From Desulfoferula mesophila (GTDB lineage: Bacteria > Desulfobacterota > Desulfarculia > Desulfarculales > Desulfarculaceae): a stretch of 64,000 nt of DNA. A model generated the notes under the pieces. It saw only the letters and a list, made by a program, of their open reading frames with translations. It did not search any database and was not told the origin of the DNA. The stretch is taken from contig NZ_AP028679.1 in NCBI RefSeq assembly GCF_037076455.1, positions 4,355,501-4,419,500 of the forward strand, written 5' to 3'. The position numbers and the translations under genes are program-made. This document shows, piece after piece, positions 42,889 to 52,266 of the stretch; position 1 is the first letter of the stretch, and every line of letters begins with the position of its first letter.

Positions 42889-43178
42889 AATTCCCTATAG
42901 CCAATAGCCGTCATTGCGAGGCCGGGCAGCGTCCGGCCTCCGGCCGAAGCAGGCCGCCTCTCCTGCCCGGCCGCGGCAATCTTCCGTTTCCCTTGTCATG
43001 CCTACGCGGCCAGACAGGGCCAAACCACCTTCTCCCCCTCCAGCCTTCCCGCCTGGGGGAAAGCGAAGGTCGCCGCGTCGCATCCCCTGCCGGGATGCTC
43101 CCCGCGATGACTCTATGGCTGAAGGCAAGAGAGGCGGTGCGGTAAACTCCAGGCCCATTGCGGCCCGGCCTAGTCGGC

Positions 43179-44423
43179 CTACCCTTGGCGGTGGTTGGGC
43201 ACCCGAAGCATCAGCAACAGGCCCAGGGCGGCCATGGCCGCGTCGATGATGAAGCTCAGCTCGTAGCCGCCGGTGTAGTCGCGCAGGGCCCCGGCCACCC
43301 AGTGCACGCTGATGCTGGCCAGGCCGTTGGCCACCGTCCACATGCCCACCACCGTGCCCATCACCCGGTGGGGGAAGTAGTCCCCCGCGCAGGCCCCGTA
43401 CATGGGGAAAACCGCGCCGAAGAAAAAGGCCAGGATTCCCACCATCACCATGAGGGGAACCCAGGAGGTGCCCCAGTAGAGGATGCCCAGCACCGCCAGG
43501 GCCACCACACCGTTGGCCAGCAAGATGGTGTTGCGCCGCCCCCAGCGGTCGCTCAGCGGCAACAGCACCAGCACCCCCGCCGCCTGGGCCAGGCCGTGCA
43601 GGGTGGCCAGTTGGCTGGCCTGGGCCATGGGCAGGCCCAGGGAATGCTGGGCGTAGTCCACCATGAAGGTGGTGACCCCGTACACCGCGTAGACCACGCA
43701 GAAGTAGGACAGGGCGATGTTCCAGAACAGCCGCCCCCGGAGCACCGGGCCCAGCAGGCCCTTTTGCCAGGTAGGGGCGGCCCGGCCCCCCGGCGCGGGC
43801 TCGTAGGGTTGACGCGGCCCCCAGGGGGCTACCCCGGCGCCCTCGGGGGTGCTGCGCAAAAACAGGCCGTTGATCAGAACCATCACCAGGGCCGCGCCGC
43901 CCAGAATCCACCAGGCCCAGCGCCAGCTCAGGGAGCCCACGATCAGCGGGAACACCAGCCCCAGGCAGGCCAGGCCCAGGCCGTAGGAGGTGGAGAGAAT
44001 GCCCAGGGCCAGGCCCCGGCGACGCGGCGCGAACCAGCGTTGCACCAGGGCGATGAGCGGGGCCCACATGCCCGCGGCCCCCATCCCGGCTAGGCCGAAG
44101 GCGGCCGCCGCGCCACCCAGGCCGTCAGCCGCGCCCAGGCCCACCAGGCCCAGGCCCAGGATCAGGACGCAGACGGTGAGCACCGCCCGGCCCCCCACCC
44201 GGTCGTTGAGGTAGCCGGCCAAAGGGGTGAAGATCAGGTACACCAGCAGGTAGGCGTTGTAGATGGTGCCCGCGCCGGTGCGCGAGAGGTTAAGGGGCCC
44301 CAGCATCTCCGGCAGCACCAGGCCATAGCCCAGCCGCGCCGCGAAGTTGATGAACACGTCGGCGAAACAAACGGCCAGGATCACCCAGGCCCAATGGAAT
44401 TTGCTACGCGGCATGGGCCCCAT
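43179..44423 (-). CDS. Major facilitator superfamily transporter
   Basis: About 414 residues with twelve predicted membrane helices. The loop-2/3 motif LAGYLNDRVGGRAVL and the repeat in the second half (LPLSDRWGRRNTIL) are typical MFS motifs. It resembles the monocarboxylate/oxalate:formate antiporter-like group (GLVLPEML, GACAGDYFPHR), so an organic acid substrate is possible. The start may be ATG 44423 or ATG 44414; neither has a good ribosome site. Confidence 0.85.
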   Translation of the reverse strand: MGPMPRSKFHWAWVILAVCFADVFINFAARLGYGLVLPEMLGPLNLSRTGAGTIYNAYLLVYLIFTPLAGYLNDRVGGRAVLTVCVLILGLGLVGLGAADGLGGAAAAFGLAGMGAAGMWAPLIALVQRWFAPRRRGLALGILSTSYGLGLACLGLVFPLIVGSLSWRWAWWILGGAALVMVLINGLFLRSTPEGAGVAPWGPRQPYEPAPGGRAAPTWQKGLLGPVLRGRLFWNIALSYFCVVYAVYGVTTFMVDYAQHSLGLPMAQASQLATLHGLAQAAGVLVLLPLSDRWGRRNTILLANGVVALAVLGILYWGTSWVPLMVMVGILAFFFGAVFPMYGACAGDYFPHRVMGTVVGMWTVANGLASISVHWVAGALRDYTGGYELSFIIDAAMAALGLLLMLRVPNHRQG

Positions 44424-44469
44424 TCTACGCCAATGGCGCCCTGGAACCCAGGCGTCAATCAGCGCGGGC

Positions 44470-44499
44470 TTGACAGCTTCCGGCCTCATTTGCTAATTA
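44470..44499 (+). promoter_or_regulatory. Promoter of the vWA/ABC/SUMF1 operon
   Basis: TTGACA (44470-44475), 18 bases, TAATTA (44494-44499). It would start a transcript near 44506, with a terminator-like hairpin 37 bases further on. Confidence 0.5.
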
Positions 44500-44542
44500 G
44501 ATGTCGAGCAGGGCCAGGACCGCCCTGTTTAGAGGCCATGAC

Positions 44543-44587
44543 CGCCTCCTTCCCCGCCACGCGGGGAGGGGGGCGTTTTTTATTTTT
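44543..44587 (+). terminator. Terminator in the leader of the vWA operon
   Basis: CGCCTCCTTCCCCGC (44543-44557) pairs with GCGGGGAGGGGGGCG (44561-44575), 15 pairs with two G-U, followed by TTTTTTATTTTT. It lies between the promoter and the first gene at 44744, so it is either an attenuator or the end of a separate short RNA of about 80 bases. Bases 44588-44743 hold nothing else that I recognise. Confidence 0.75.
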
Positions 44588-44743
44588 GGGCGTCGGGCCC
44601 GGCCAGGCCGCCGGGCGGCCTCGTCCGTGGGGGGAATCCGAGCGCATCGCCGCGCCCCGGAGGCGCGCCATGGCTACCCCCCGGCCTCGCAAAAATCAAG
44701 CTCCGGCCCCGGACGCGGGCCGGACCAGCCACGGGGGGAAACC

Positions 44744-46828
44744 ATGGCCCGAAAAGTCTTTTTGCCTCTTAGCCTCGTCCTGGCCCTGCTGCTGGCCCTC
44801 TCCTGGAGCGCCATGGCGGCCGGCGAAAGAAAGCCGGTGCGCATCCAGGGCACCAAGGCCATGTACCTCAGGGTGGTGGCCCGGCCCTTTGCCAAGATCT
44901 ACAAGGAGCCCAAGGAAGGGGCCGAGGTGGTGGAGGCCAACGTGCGCACCTTCCAGCCCTTCTACGTCTACACCCAGCCCCAGCAGGCCCAGGCGGTGTC
45001 CAAGACCGCCGAGGAGGGTTGGTACGAGGTGGGGCCCAACGACCGGGGCCAGGTCAAGGGCTGGATGAAGGCCACGGACGTCATGCCCTGGAAACACGCC
45101 ATGTGCCTGCTCTACACCTCGCCAGAGGGCCGCAAGCCGGTGCTGATGTTTTCTGAGATCAAGACCCTGCAGCAGATGGTCAAGCAGCCTCAGGAGCAAC
45201 GCCTGGCCCAGGCCCAGGGCTATTACCAAACCATCGCCGAGGCGGGCGGCAAACAGCTACCCAAGGACTTCCCGGTGGTGGCCGTGGAGCCCAAGCGCTG
45301 GATAGACCCGCGCACCCAGTTCTATCTCATGCCCGTGTTGGAGGCGGTGAACCTGGAGGTGGACACCTTCTACACCACCCTGGTCAAGCTGGCCGCGGCC
45401 ACCGCCGCCGGGCGCGGCTCCAGCAACGTGCGCACCAACGTGCAGGAGCGCCAACAGGCCCTGGTGGCCGCCGACTCCGGTGACGCGGCGCAGAAGATCA
45501 AGGACCAGAAGATCGACATCGTCTACGTCATGGACATGACCAAGTCCATGCGGCCGTTCATCGAGGCCACCCTCAAGACCATCCTGGACACCAGCGCCCT
45601 GCTCAGCCAGAAAATGGCCGGTGGCCACGACCTGGGCAGCAACATCCGCTTCGGTCTGTGGGGCTACCGCGACAGCGAGACCATCCGGGGCATCGAGTTC
45701 GACACCCGCAACTTCACGCCCCAGTTGCAGGAGGTGGAGGCCTTTGGCCAGACCTTGTCCACGGTGCGCGAGGCGAACGTGGGCAGCGAAGGCTTTGAGG
45801 AAGACGTCTTCGGCGGGGTGGACCAGGCCATCCTCAACACCCAGTGGACCGGGGACGCCCTGCGCTTCATCGTGCTGGTGGGCGACGCCCCCAGCCACCC
45901 CCTGGGCCACGAGTGGAACAGCAGCAAAAAGGACGAGAACATCCTGCGCACCCTGGCCGACGAGAAAAAGGTCTACCTGTTCTCCATGCACATCAAATAC
46001 CCCGACCCGCGCCTGAGCTCCTATCACCAGGTGGGCGAGGGGCAGTTCGCCAAGCTGGCCACCAACCCCGGCACCGACAAGGCCGCCTACTTCCCCATCC
46101 AGGGCAACGACCCCCAGGACTTCGCCAAGGTATCCAAGCTGGTGGCCGAGAGCATGGTGGCGGCCCTGCAAAAGGGGCAAAGCGGTGCGGTCATGGCCGC
46201 CGCTCCGGCCGCACCGGCGGCATCCTCGGCACCGGCGGCATCCGCCGCGCCGGCGGCGCCGGCCTCCCAGGCGGCGCAGATCGCCGAGGTCATCCGCGCG
46301 GCCCAGGTGCAGTGGCTGGGCAAGGCCACCGGGGCCCAGGCCCCCAAGGACATCACCGCCTTTGCCATGGACCGCGACCTGGAGAACCCGGCCATACCCA
46401 GCCTGGACGTGTGCGTGCTGCTCAACAAGCGCCAACTGGACTCGCTGGTCAAGGCCCTGCAAACCATCATCGAGGCGGGCCGCCTGGGCCAAAAGAGCGG
46501 CCAGGGCTTTTTCGAGTCACTCAAGAACGTGGCGGTGCTCGGCGGGGCCGACCCGGACAAGATCCTGAGCGCCAAGAAGTACAGCGACAGCGGCCTGGTG
46601 CCGGAGTTCCTCAAGGGCCTGCCCTACAAGAGCAAGATCATGGCCCTCACCGGCGAGACCTGGGCCAGCTGGAACGCCATGGAGCAGGACCGCTTCATGG
46701 ACGAGTTGGACGGCAAGATTCAGGCCTACCAGGACATCCACGAGCAGGCCGACCAGTGGGTGCAGCTCAACCAGGGCGACGACAAGGACCAGTACGTCTA
46801 TCCGGTCAAGCTCAGCCTGATGCCCTGA
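44744..46828 (+). CDS. Secreted von Willebrand factor A domain protein (PpkA-like periplasmic part)
   Basis: A 694-residue protein. Residues 1-25 are a signal peptide (LPLSLVLALLLALSWSAMAA). An SH3-like domain follows (about 30-115), then a vWA domain from about 255 to 470 with MIDAS-type DMTKSM and VLVGDAPSHPLGHEW. An Ala/Pro-rich linker (about 480-510) leads to a helical C-terminal domain. The SH3-vWA arrangement resembles the periplasmic half of PpkA, the kinase of the type VI secretion Tag pathway, but here there is no kinase domain or membrane helix. TagT/S/R-like genes follow directly. ATG 44744 has GGGGGG upstream. Confidence 0.8.
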   Translation: MARKVFLPLSLVLALLLALSWSAMAAGERKPVRIQGTKAMYLRVVARPFAKIYKEPKEGAEVVEANVRTFQPFYVYTQPQQAQAVSKTAEEGWYEVGPNDRGQVKGWMKATDVMPWKHAMCLLYTSPEGRKPVLMFSEIKTLQQMVKQPQEQRLAQAQGYYQTIAEAGGKQLPKDFPVVAVEPKRWIDPRTQFYLMPVLEAVNLEVDTFYTTLVKLAAATAAGRGSSNVRTNVQERQQALVAADSGDAAQKIKDQKIDIVYVMDMTKSMRPFIEATLKTILDTSALLSQKMAGGHDLGSNIRFGLWGYRDSETIRGIEFDTRNFTPQLQEVEAFGQTLSTVREANVGSEGFEEDVFGGVDQAILNTQWTGDALRFIVLVGDAPSHPLGHEWNSSKKDENILRTLADEKKVYLFSMHIKYPDPRLSSYHQVGEGQFAKLATNPGTDKAAYFPIQGNDPQDFAKVSKLVAESMVAALQKGQSGAVMAAAPAAPAASSAPAASAAPAAPASQAAQIAEVIRAAQVQWLGKATGAQAPKDITAFAMDRDLENPAIPSLDVCVLLNKRQLDSLVKALQTIIEAGRLGQKSGQGFFESLKNVAVLGGADPDKILSAKKYSDSGLVPEFLKGLPYKSKIMALTGETWASWNAMEQDRFMDELDGKIQAYQDIHEQADQWVQLNQGDDKDQYVYPVKLSLMP

Positions 46829-46847
46829 CCGGGCGAGGGAGGAAAAC

Positions 46848-47588
46848 ATGCCAAGCCCGGAGCCCCAAGACGGGGGGGTGGTGTATTGCCTGCGCCAGGT
46901 GGTCAAGCAAAGGGCCAAGGGGGGTAGCGCCTTTGAGCTGTGCGTGCCCCGCCTGGATATCGGCCGGGGCGAGTTCGTGGCCATCGTGGGGGCCAGCGGC
47001 TGCGGCAAGAGCACCTTGCTGGACCTGCTGGGCCTGGTGCTCTCCCCCAGCCGCTGCGAAGAGTTCAGCCTGCGGGCCGGGGGCCAGACCCACGACCTGA
47101 TGCGACAGAACGAGGCCTCCCTGGCCCGGTTGCGCCGGGTCCACCTGGGCTACGTGTTGCAGACCGGCGGCCTGCTGCCCTTCCTCTCGGTGGGCGACAA
47201 CGCCCGCCTGCCCTGCCGCCTGAACGGCCAGGCGGGCGGGCGCGACCGGGTGGAGGAGCTGTTGGCCATCCTGGAAATCGAGAAACAGGCCCGCAAGAAG
47301 CCCCAGTTCCTCTCCGGGGGCCAGCGGCAGCGGGCGGCCATCGCCCGGGCCCTGGCCCACCGCCCCCCGGTGGTGCTGGCCGACGAGCCCACCGCGGCGG
47401 TGGACAAGTTCACCGCCACCAAGATTCGCGACCAGTTCAAGCGGCTGACCAGAGAGATGGGCACGACCCTGATCATGGTGACCCATGATCACGAACTGGT
47501 GCGCGGTTCGGCCGACCGCACCTACACCTTTTTGGTGGAGCCCCTGGACGACACCCTGACCCGCTCCACCCTGCTGGAGGCTGCTTGA
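46848..47588 (+). CDS. ABC transporter ATPase (TagT/LolD-like)
   Basis: A 246-residue ATPase: Walker A GASGCGKST, signature LSGGQRQRAAIARAL, Walker B VVLADEPTAAVD and the switch His in MVTHDH. It belongs to the MacB/LolD group that works with FtsX-type permeases. In the Tag pathway, TagT holds this position. GAGGGAGG precedes the ATG. The permease starts two bases after its stop. Confidence 0.92.
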   Translation: MPSPEPQDGGVVYCLRQVVKQRAKGGSAFELCVPRLDIGRGEFVAIVGASGCGKSTLLDLLGLVLSPSRCEEFSLRAGGQTHDLMRQNEASLARLRRVHLGYVLQTGGLLPFLSVGDNARLPCRLNGQAGGRDRVEELLAILEIEKQARKKPQFLSGGQRQRAAIARALAHRPPVVLADEPTAAVDKFTATKIRDQFKRLTREMGTTLIMVTHDHELVRGSADRTYTFLVEPLDDTLTRSTLLEAA

Positions 47589-47589
47589 C

Positions 47590-49482
47590 ATGGGCGCGCG
47601 GCAAAAATCCGACCGGGCCCTGGTGTTGCGCCTGTCCCTGGCCGACCTACGTCACGAGTGGATACTGAGCCTGTGCCTCACCCTGGCGGTGTCGGCCATC
47701 CTGGCCCCTCTGCTGCTCTTGTTCGGCCTCAAGCACGGCACCATCGAGACCCTGCGCCACCGGCTCATCGAAAACCCGGTGAACCGCGAGATTCGCCCCA
47801 GCGTCAGCCGCTCCTACACCCGCCAATGGATCGAGCGCCTGAACGCGCGGCCCGAGGTGGAGGTGGCCATTTCCAACACCCGCCAGCTCTCGGCCAGCGT
47901 GCTGGCGCGCCTCAAGGGTGGCCAGGGCGAGACGCGCATGGAGATCGTGCCCACCGCGCCGGGCGATCCCCTGCTGCTGCTAAACCAGGCCCGCCCCCCC
48001 GAGGAGGGCCAGTGCGTGCTGAGCCAGGAGGCCGCGCGCAAGCTGGGGGCCAAGCCGGGCGACACCCTGGTGGTGGCCACCGCCCGGCGGCGCCAGGGCG
48101 TCTATGAAAAGGGCGAGATGGAGCTCAAGGTGGCCGGCGTGGCCGAGGCGCGGGCCACCTCCCAGGCCCGCCTGTTCGTGCTGTTGCCGGTGCTGGAGGC
48201 CATGGAGAGCTACAAGGACGGCGAGGCGGTGCCCGCCTACGGCTGGCCCGGCTCCCTGCCCCTGGCCTATCCCCTGTATGACGGCGCGGTGGTGGCCCTG
48301 CCGGCTCCCCTGGACAAGACCACCCTCATCTCCCTGCGCAACAACACCGGCTTTCACCGGGCCGAGCCCATGGCCCGCGAAGAGGTGCTTCGGCTCAGCG
48401 GCCTGAGCTTCCCCCCGGAGACGCACACCTATTTCCTGGCCACCCTGGGCGGCGCCTCGGCCTCCGCCTCCGGGGCCTCCAGCCCGGTGGACGACAAGAA
48501 CCTGGAGGCCGTGCGCATCCGCCTGCGCGGCCAAAAGCCGGGGCTGTTTGCCTGGACCGCGCCGCAGGAGGCCGAGCTTGTCGGCCCGGCGGGCCAAACC
48601 CTGGCCGGGCTAAAGCTCTACGCCCTGCCGGACGGCGGCGAAGCGCTGCCCCCGGCGGCGCGCCCCTCCCCGGCCCCGCCCTGGCCCGCCTTGGCCCAGG
48701 GCCAGGCTCCGCGCCTGAGCCTCATGCCCGCCCCGGAGGTGCGGGCCCCGGAAGGCGAGCTGCGCCTGCGCCTGCAGCTGCCGCAAGGGGAGCTGGTGTT
48801 CCCGGTGAGCCTGAGCGCCCAGGCCTCGCCCCGGCCGGGGATGAGCTTCATTCCCCCCGAACTGGCCGGGGTGCTGCGCCTGGGCCAGACCCGCCCGGTG
48901 CGCTACGACCCGGAGCACCACAGCTTCCTCCTGCACCGGCGGGGCTACGCCGCCTTCCGCCTCTACGCCCGGAGCATCGACGACGTGGCCGGGCTAAAGG
49001 AGCATTTCGAGTCCCAAGGCATCGAGGTGCGCACCAAGGCGGCCGAGATTCTCCAGGTCAAGGAGTTGGACCGTTATCTGAGCCTCATCTTCTGGCTCAT
49101 CGCGGCGGTGGGCATCGCCGGGGGCACCGCCTCCCTGGTGGCCAGCCTCTACGCCTCAGTGGAGCGCAAGAAGCGCGACCTGGCGGTGCTGCGGCTCATC
49201 GGCCTGCCCCGTAGCGCGCTGCTGCGCTTCCCGGTGTACCAGGGCGCCGCGCTGGCCGGGGGCGGCTTTGGGCTGGCCCTGGGCTTTTTCGGTCTGCTGG
49301 CCTACGCCATCAACACCCTGTTCGCCGCCCACCTGCACCCGGGGGAGAGCTTCTGCCGTCTGCCCTGGCAGGAGTTGGGCCTGGCCCTGGCCGCCACCCT
49401 GGCGGTGGCCGCCCTGGCCGCGGTGCTGGCCGCCTTGCGGGTGAGCCGCATCGAGCCCGCCGAGGCTTTGCGCGATGAATAG
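47590..49482 (+). CDS. FtsX-like ABC permease (TagS-like)
   Basis: A 630-residue inner-membrane protein with one N-terminal helix (about 28-50), a periplasmic domain of roughly 450 residues, and three helices at the end (about 495-520, 550-575 and 590-615), the classical MacB/FtsX layout. ASVERKKRDLAVLRLIGLPR is the conserved coupling segment. It should couple ATP hydrolysis by the preceding ATPase to a periplasmic event and is unlikely to move solute. It overlaps the next gene by eight bases. Confidence 0.88.
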   Translation: MGARQKSDRALVLRLSLADLRHEWILSLCLTLAVSAILAPLLLLFGLKHGTIETLRHRLIENPVNREIRPSVSRSYTRQWIERLNARPEVEVAISNTRQLSASVLARLKGGQGETRMEIVPTAPGDPLLLLNQARPPEEGQCVLSQEAARKLGAKPGDTLVVATARRRQGVYEKGEMELKVAGVAEARATSQARLFVLLPVLEAMESYKDGEAVPAYGWPGSLPLAYPLYDGAVVALPAPLDKTTLISLRNNTGFHRAEPMAREEVLRLSGLSFPPETHTYFLATLGGASASASGASSPVDDKNLEAVRIRLRGQKPGLFAWTAPQEAELVGPAGQTLAGLKLYALPDGGEALPPAARPSPAPPWPALAQGQAPRLSLMPAPEVRAPEGELRLRLQLPQGELVFPVSLSAQASPRPGMSFIPPELAGVLRLGQTRPVRYDPEHHSFLLHRRGYAAFRLYARSIDDVAGLKEHFESQGIEVRTKAAEILQVKELDRYLSLIFWLIAAVGIAGGTASLVASLYASVERKKRDLAVLRLIGLPRSALLRFPVYQGAALAGGGFGLALGFFGLLAYAINTLFAAHLHPGESFCRLPWQELGLALAATLAVAALAAVLAALRVSRIEPAEALRDE

Positions 49483-51067
49483 AGCCTCCCTGGTGATGCT
49501 CGTCTGGGCCGCGGCCGTCCTGCTGGGGGGCGGCGCGGCCTGGGCGGACATCCACGATCCCCACCCCCAAGCGGGCGACCTGTCCCTGCCTCTGCCGGAC
49601 GGGGCGCGCATGGTCTTTCGGCCGGTGCACCTGGGCCGAAGCATGGAGGGCCTGGGCACCCGCATGGTATGGGTGGGCCGGGGCGAGGGTGACATTTTCT
49701 ACCAGACCCCCACCCAGGTGGAGATCAGCGGGGCCTTCAACCTGGCCCGGGCCGGGAGCGAGGATTGGGTCTACTACCTGGGCAAGTACGAAGTCACCGA
49801 GGCCCAGTTCTATTCCCTGATGCCCCCGCCCCCGAGGCGCTCGCGCTCGGAGCTGATGAAGAGCGCCCAACCGGTCACGGGGGTCTCCTGGTTCCAGGCC
49901 CAGGAGTTTCTCAAGCTCTACAACCAGTGGCTGGCGGCCAACGCCCCGGACAAGCTGCCCCGCTCGGCCGGGGCCGCGGACGCCGGGGCGACCTACCTGC
50001 GCCTGCCGGACGAGGTGGAATGGGAGTTCGCGGCGCGCGGCGGCGGGCTCATCGAGCCCAGCCAATATTTTCAGCGCACGCCCTACGGCCCCAACCAAAC
50101 TGTCGTGCACGAGTGGTGCTTTCCCGAGGTGGTGCGCGCCCCGCCCCGGGTGCGGGCGGTGGGCCTCAAAAAGCCCCACCCCCTGGGCTTCTACGACCTG
50201 CTGGGCAACGTGGCCGAGATGACCTCCTCCCTGTTCCGGGTGGAGTACACCGCCGGGCGCAGCGGGGGCTACGCGTTGCGCGGCGGTTCGACCATGAAGG
50301 ACGGGGCCGAGCAGTGCCTGCCCAGCCTGCGGGCGGAGATGCCCCTTTATAAAAACGGCAAGCCCTTTACGCGCAACGACGTGGGCCTGCGCCTGGTCAT
50401 CGCCTCCCTGGCCACCGCCTCCCGCCAAGACGTGGCCCGGCTCAAGCAAATCTACGAGCGCTACGGCCAGGGCGGGCAACCGGTGTTCGGGGTCTCCCTG
50501 GGCGGCTCCCAGGCGGGCTGGCAACAGCTTCGCGACACTCTGGGCCGGGTGAGCCCCCAGGCCCTCAAGGCGGTGGACCCCCAGCTCGACCAGCTGGAGG
50601 CCAAGCTGCGCCAGGCCGCCACCAAGATGCGCAAGGTGGAGAGCGACTCGGCCCTGGTCACCATCCGCACGGCGGTCTACTGCCTCTACGCCACCTACAA
50701 GACCATGCTCAACGAGATGTACCTAAAACCCATCGTCCAGATGAGCCAAAGCAGCGAGCGCCGCCGCCGGGCCCAGCAGAACCTGCACGACAATCAGGTG
50801 GCCCGCGAGGAATCCCTGGAGCAGTACTTCGCCCAACTGGACCTCATGGACCGCCTCTACAGCCGGGAGGTGGTGCTGGGGCAGCTGGAGGAGCACCGCA
50901 AGCTTTTGGTCAACCAGGCGGCCGGTCCCCAGAAGGTGAAGATCAACCAACTGCTGGGGCGGCACTATCAAAGCTATTTGAAGGCCAAGCAGGCCGACAA
51001 GGCGGCTTGGGTCGGGGATCTGCGGCAGGCCCTGTTCGTCCCGAACCAGGCGTCCGGCCCCCGCTGA
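49475..51067 (+). CDS. Periplasmic SUMF1/FGE-fold protein (TagR-like)
   Basis: A 530-residue protein with a signal peptide (residues 1-24). Residues about 40-310 are a formylglycine-generating-enzyme-like (SUMF1) domain: GKYEVTEAQFYSLM, PVTGVSWFQAQEFLKLYN, LRLPDEVEWEFAARGG, LGNVAEMTSS and DVGLRLVI. The catalytic Cys pair of true FGE is not evident, so it probably is a binding protein. A helical C-terminal half follows. In the Tag pathway TagR has this fold and activates PpkA. The ATG lies inside the end of the permease gene. Confidence 0.85.
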   Translation: MNRASLVMLVWAAAVLLGGGAAWADIHDPHPQAGDLSLPLPDGARMVFRPVHLGRSMEGLGTRMVWVGRGEGDIFYQTPTQVEISGAFNLARAGSEDWVYYLGKYEVTEAQFYSLMPPPPRRSRSELMKSAQPVTGVSWFQAQEFLKLYNQWLAANAPDKLPRSAGAADAGATYLRLPDEVEWEFAARGGGLIEPSQYFQRTPYGPNQTVVHEWCFPEVVRAPPRVRAVGLKKPHPLGFYDLLGNVAEMTSSLFRVEYTAGRSGGYALRGGSTMKDGAEQCLPSLRAEMPLYKNGKPFTRNDVGLRLVIASLATASRQDVARLKQIYERYGQGGQPVFGVSLGGSQAGWQQLRDTLGRVSPQALKAVDPQLDQLEAKLRQAATKMRKVESDSALVTIRTAVYCLYATYKTMLNEMYLKPIVQMSQSSERRRRAQQNLHDNQVAREESLEQYFAQLDLMDRLYSREVVLGQLEEHRKLLVNQAAGPQKVKINQLLGRHYQSYLKAKQADKAAWVGDLRQALFVPNQASGPR

Positions 51068-51124
51068 ACCGGGGCTACAGGGGCTGGCCGAAGACCGGCG
51101 CGGCCCCAGGCAAGGAGAAAGAAA

Positions 51125-51748
51125 ATGCGCAAAGTGATGTTGGTGATGCTCGTCGCGGTTATGGCCCTGAGCGGGGCCTGCGCCACCAAGAGCCAGGAAA
51201 CCGTGGCCACCGGCGCGGGAGTGGGCGCGGTGGTCGGCGGGGTGATCGGCTATCTGGTGGGCGGACGCAGCGGCGCGGCCATCGGCGCGGCCCTGGGCGC
51301 GGGCGCGGGGGCCCTGGTGGGCAACGAGGTGGACAACGAGCAGAAAAAGTACGCCACCCAGGAGCAATGGCTGGATTCCCAGATCACCCAGACCGAGAAC
51401 CTGAACCAGCGGGCCCTGGCCCACAACCAGGCCATGGAAAAGAAGCTGGCCGAGATGCGCTTCGGGGGCAAACGCATGCAGGCCATGGCCAAGCAGAACA
51501 AGCTCCAGGCCTCCCAACTGGCCCAGGAGAAGGCCAAGGTGGAGGCCGAGCAAGCCAGCACCAAGGAACTGATGGCCGAGGTGACCAAGGAGATCGAGCA
51601 GACCCAATACATCCTGGGCAACAAGAAGATAGAAAGCGACAAGCAGAAACAGGAGCTGCTCGCCTCGGTCAAGACCCTGCAGGAACGCCAACGGGAGTTG
51701 GAAAGCCAACTCAACGTGCTGGCCCAGCTGCCCATCAACACCATGTAG
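51125..51748 (+). CDS. Glycine-zipper lipoprotein with coiled coil
   Basis: A 207-residue lipoprotein. The lipobox is LSGAC (Cys near residue 19), followed by a glycine zipper (GAGVGAVVGGVIGYLVGGRS) that should pack in the outer membrane, then a charged coiled coil from about residue 75 to the end. In position it is the counterpart of the TagQ lipoprotein, but similarity is not established. AAGGAG precedes the ATG. Confidence 0.8.
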   Translation: MRKVMLVMLVAVMALSGACATKSQETVATGAGVGAVVGGVIGYLVGGRSGAAIGAALGAGAGALVGNEVDNEQKKYATQEQWLDSQITQTENLNQRALAHNQAMEKKLAEMRFGGKRMQAMAKQNKLQASQLAQEKAKVEAEQASTKELMAEVTKEIEQTQYILGNKKIESDKQKQELLASVKTLQERQRELESQLNVLAQLPINTM

Positions 51749-51758
51749 GAAAGCCAAG

Positions 51759-52259
51759 ATGTTCAAAGTCGCATTGACGCTGCTGATGCTGGCTTGCGCC
51801 GGGCTGGCCGGTTGCCACACCACCTCCGACCCGGCCAAGGGCGGTTTCTTCGACTACTTCGTGCACCGGGGCGACTACGAGCAAAGACAGGCCCAGCGCG
51901 AGCAACAGCTGACCCAACTGCAGGCCAAGAACGCCAGCCTGAACCAACAAGGCAGCGCCCTGGAGAGCCAGATGGCCCAGGAGCGCCAAAAGCTGGACGC
52001 CTCGCAGGCCCGCATGCAGGTGACCAGCGCCGAACTGGACAAGATGCGCCGGGCCATCCAGCAGGGCAAGATAAAAAACGCCCAGGACCGGCAAGCGGTG
52101 GAGGCGCTGCTCAAGCGCCGGGCCGAGCTGCAAGGCAAGCTGAGCCAGTTGCGCGGCCAGAAAAATCTGAGCGTGCCCGAGCTGCAGGCCCAGATCGCCC
52201 AGCTGCAAAAAGAGATCGCCGAGTTGGAGGAAGAGGTGCTGGCCCGCACGGGCCTGTAG
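51759..52259 (+). CDS. Coiled-coil lipoprotein
   Basis: A 166-residue lipoprotein with lipobox LAGC at residues about 16-19, then a short Gly/Phe segment (GGFFDYFVHRGDYE) and a long Gln-rich coiled coil to the end. No family is recognised. It lies ten bases after the glycine-zipper gene in the same operon and may be its partner. Confidence 0.75.
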   Translation: MFKVALTLLMLACAGLAGCHTTSDPAKGGFFDYFVHRGDYEQRQAQREQQLTQLQAKNASLNQQGSALESQMAQERQKLDASQARMQVTSAELDKMRRAIQQGKIKNAQDRQAVEALLKRRAELQGKLSQLRGQKNLSVPELQAQIAQLQKEIAELEEEVLARTGL

Positions 52260-52266
52260 GAAAATC

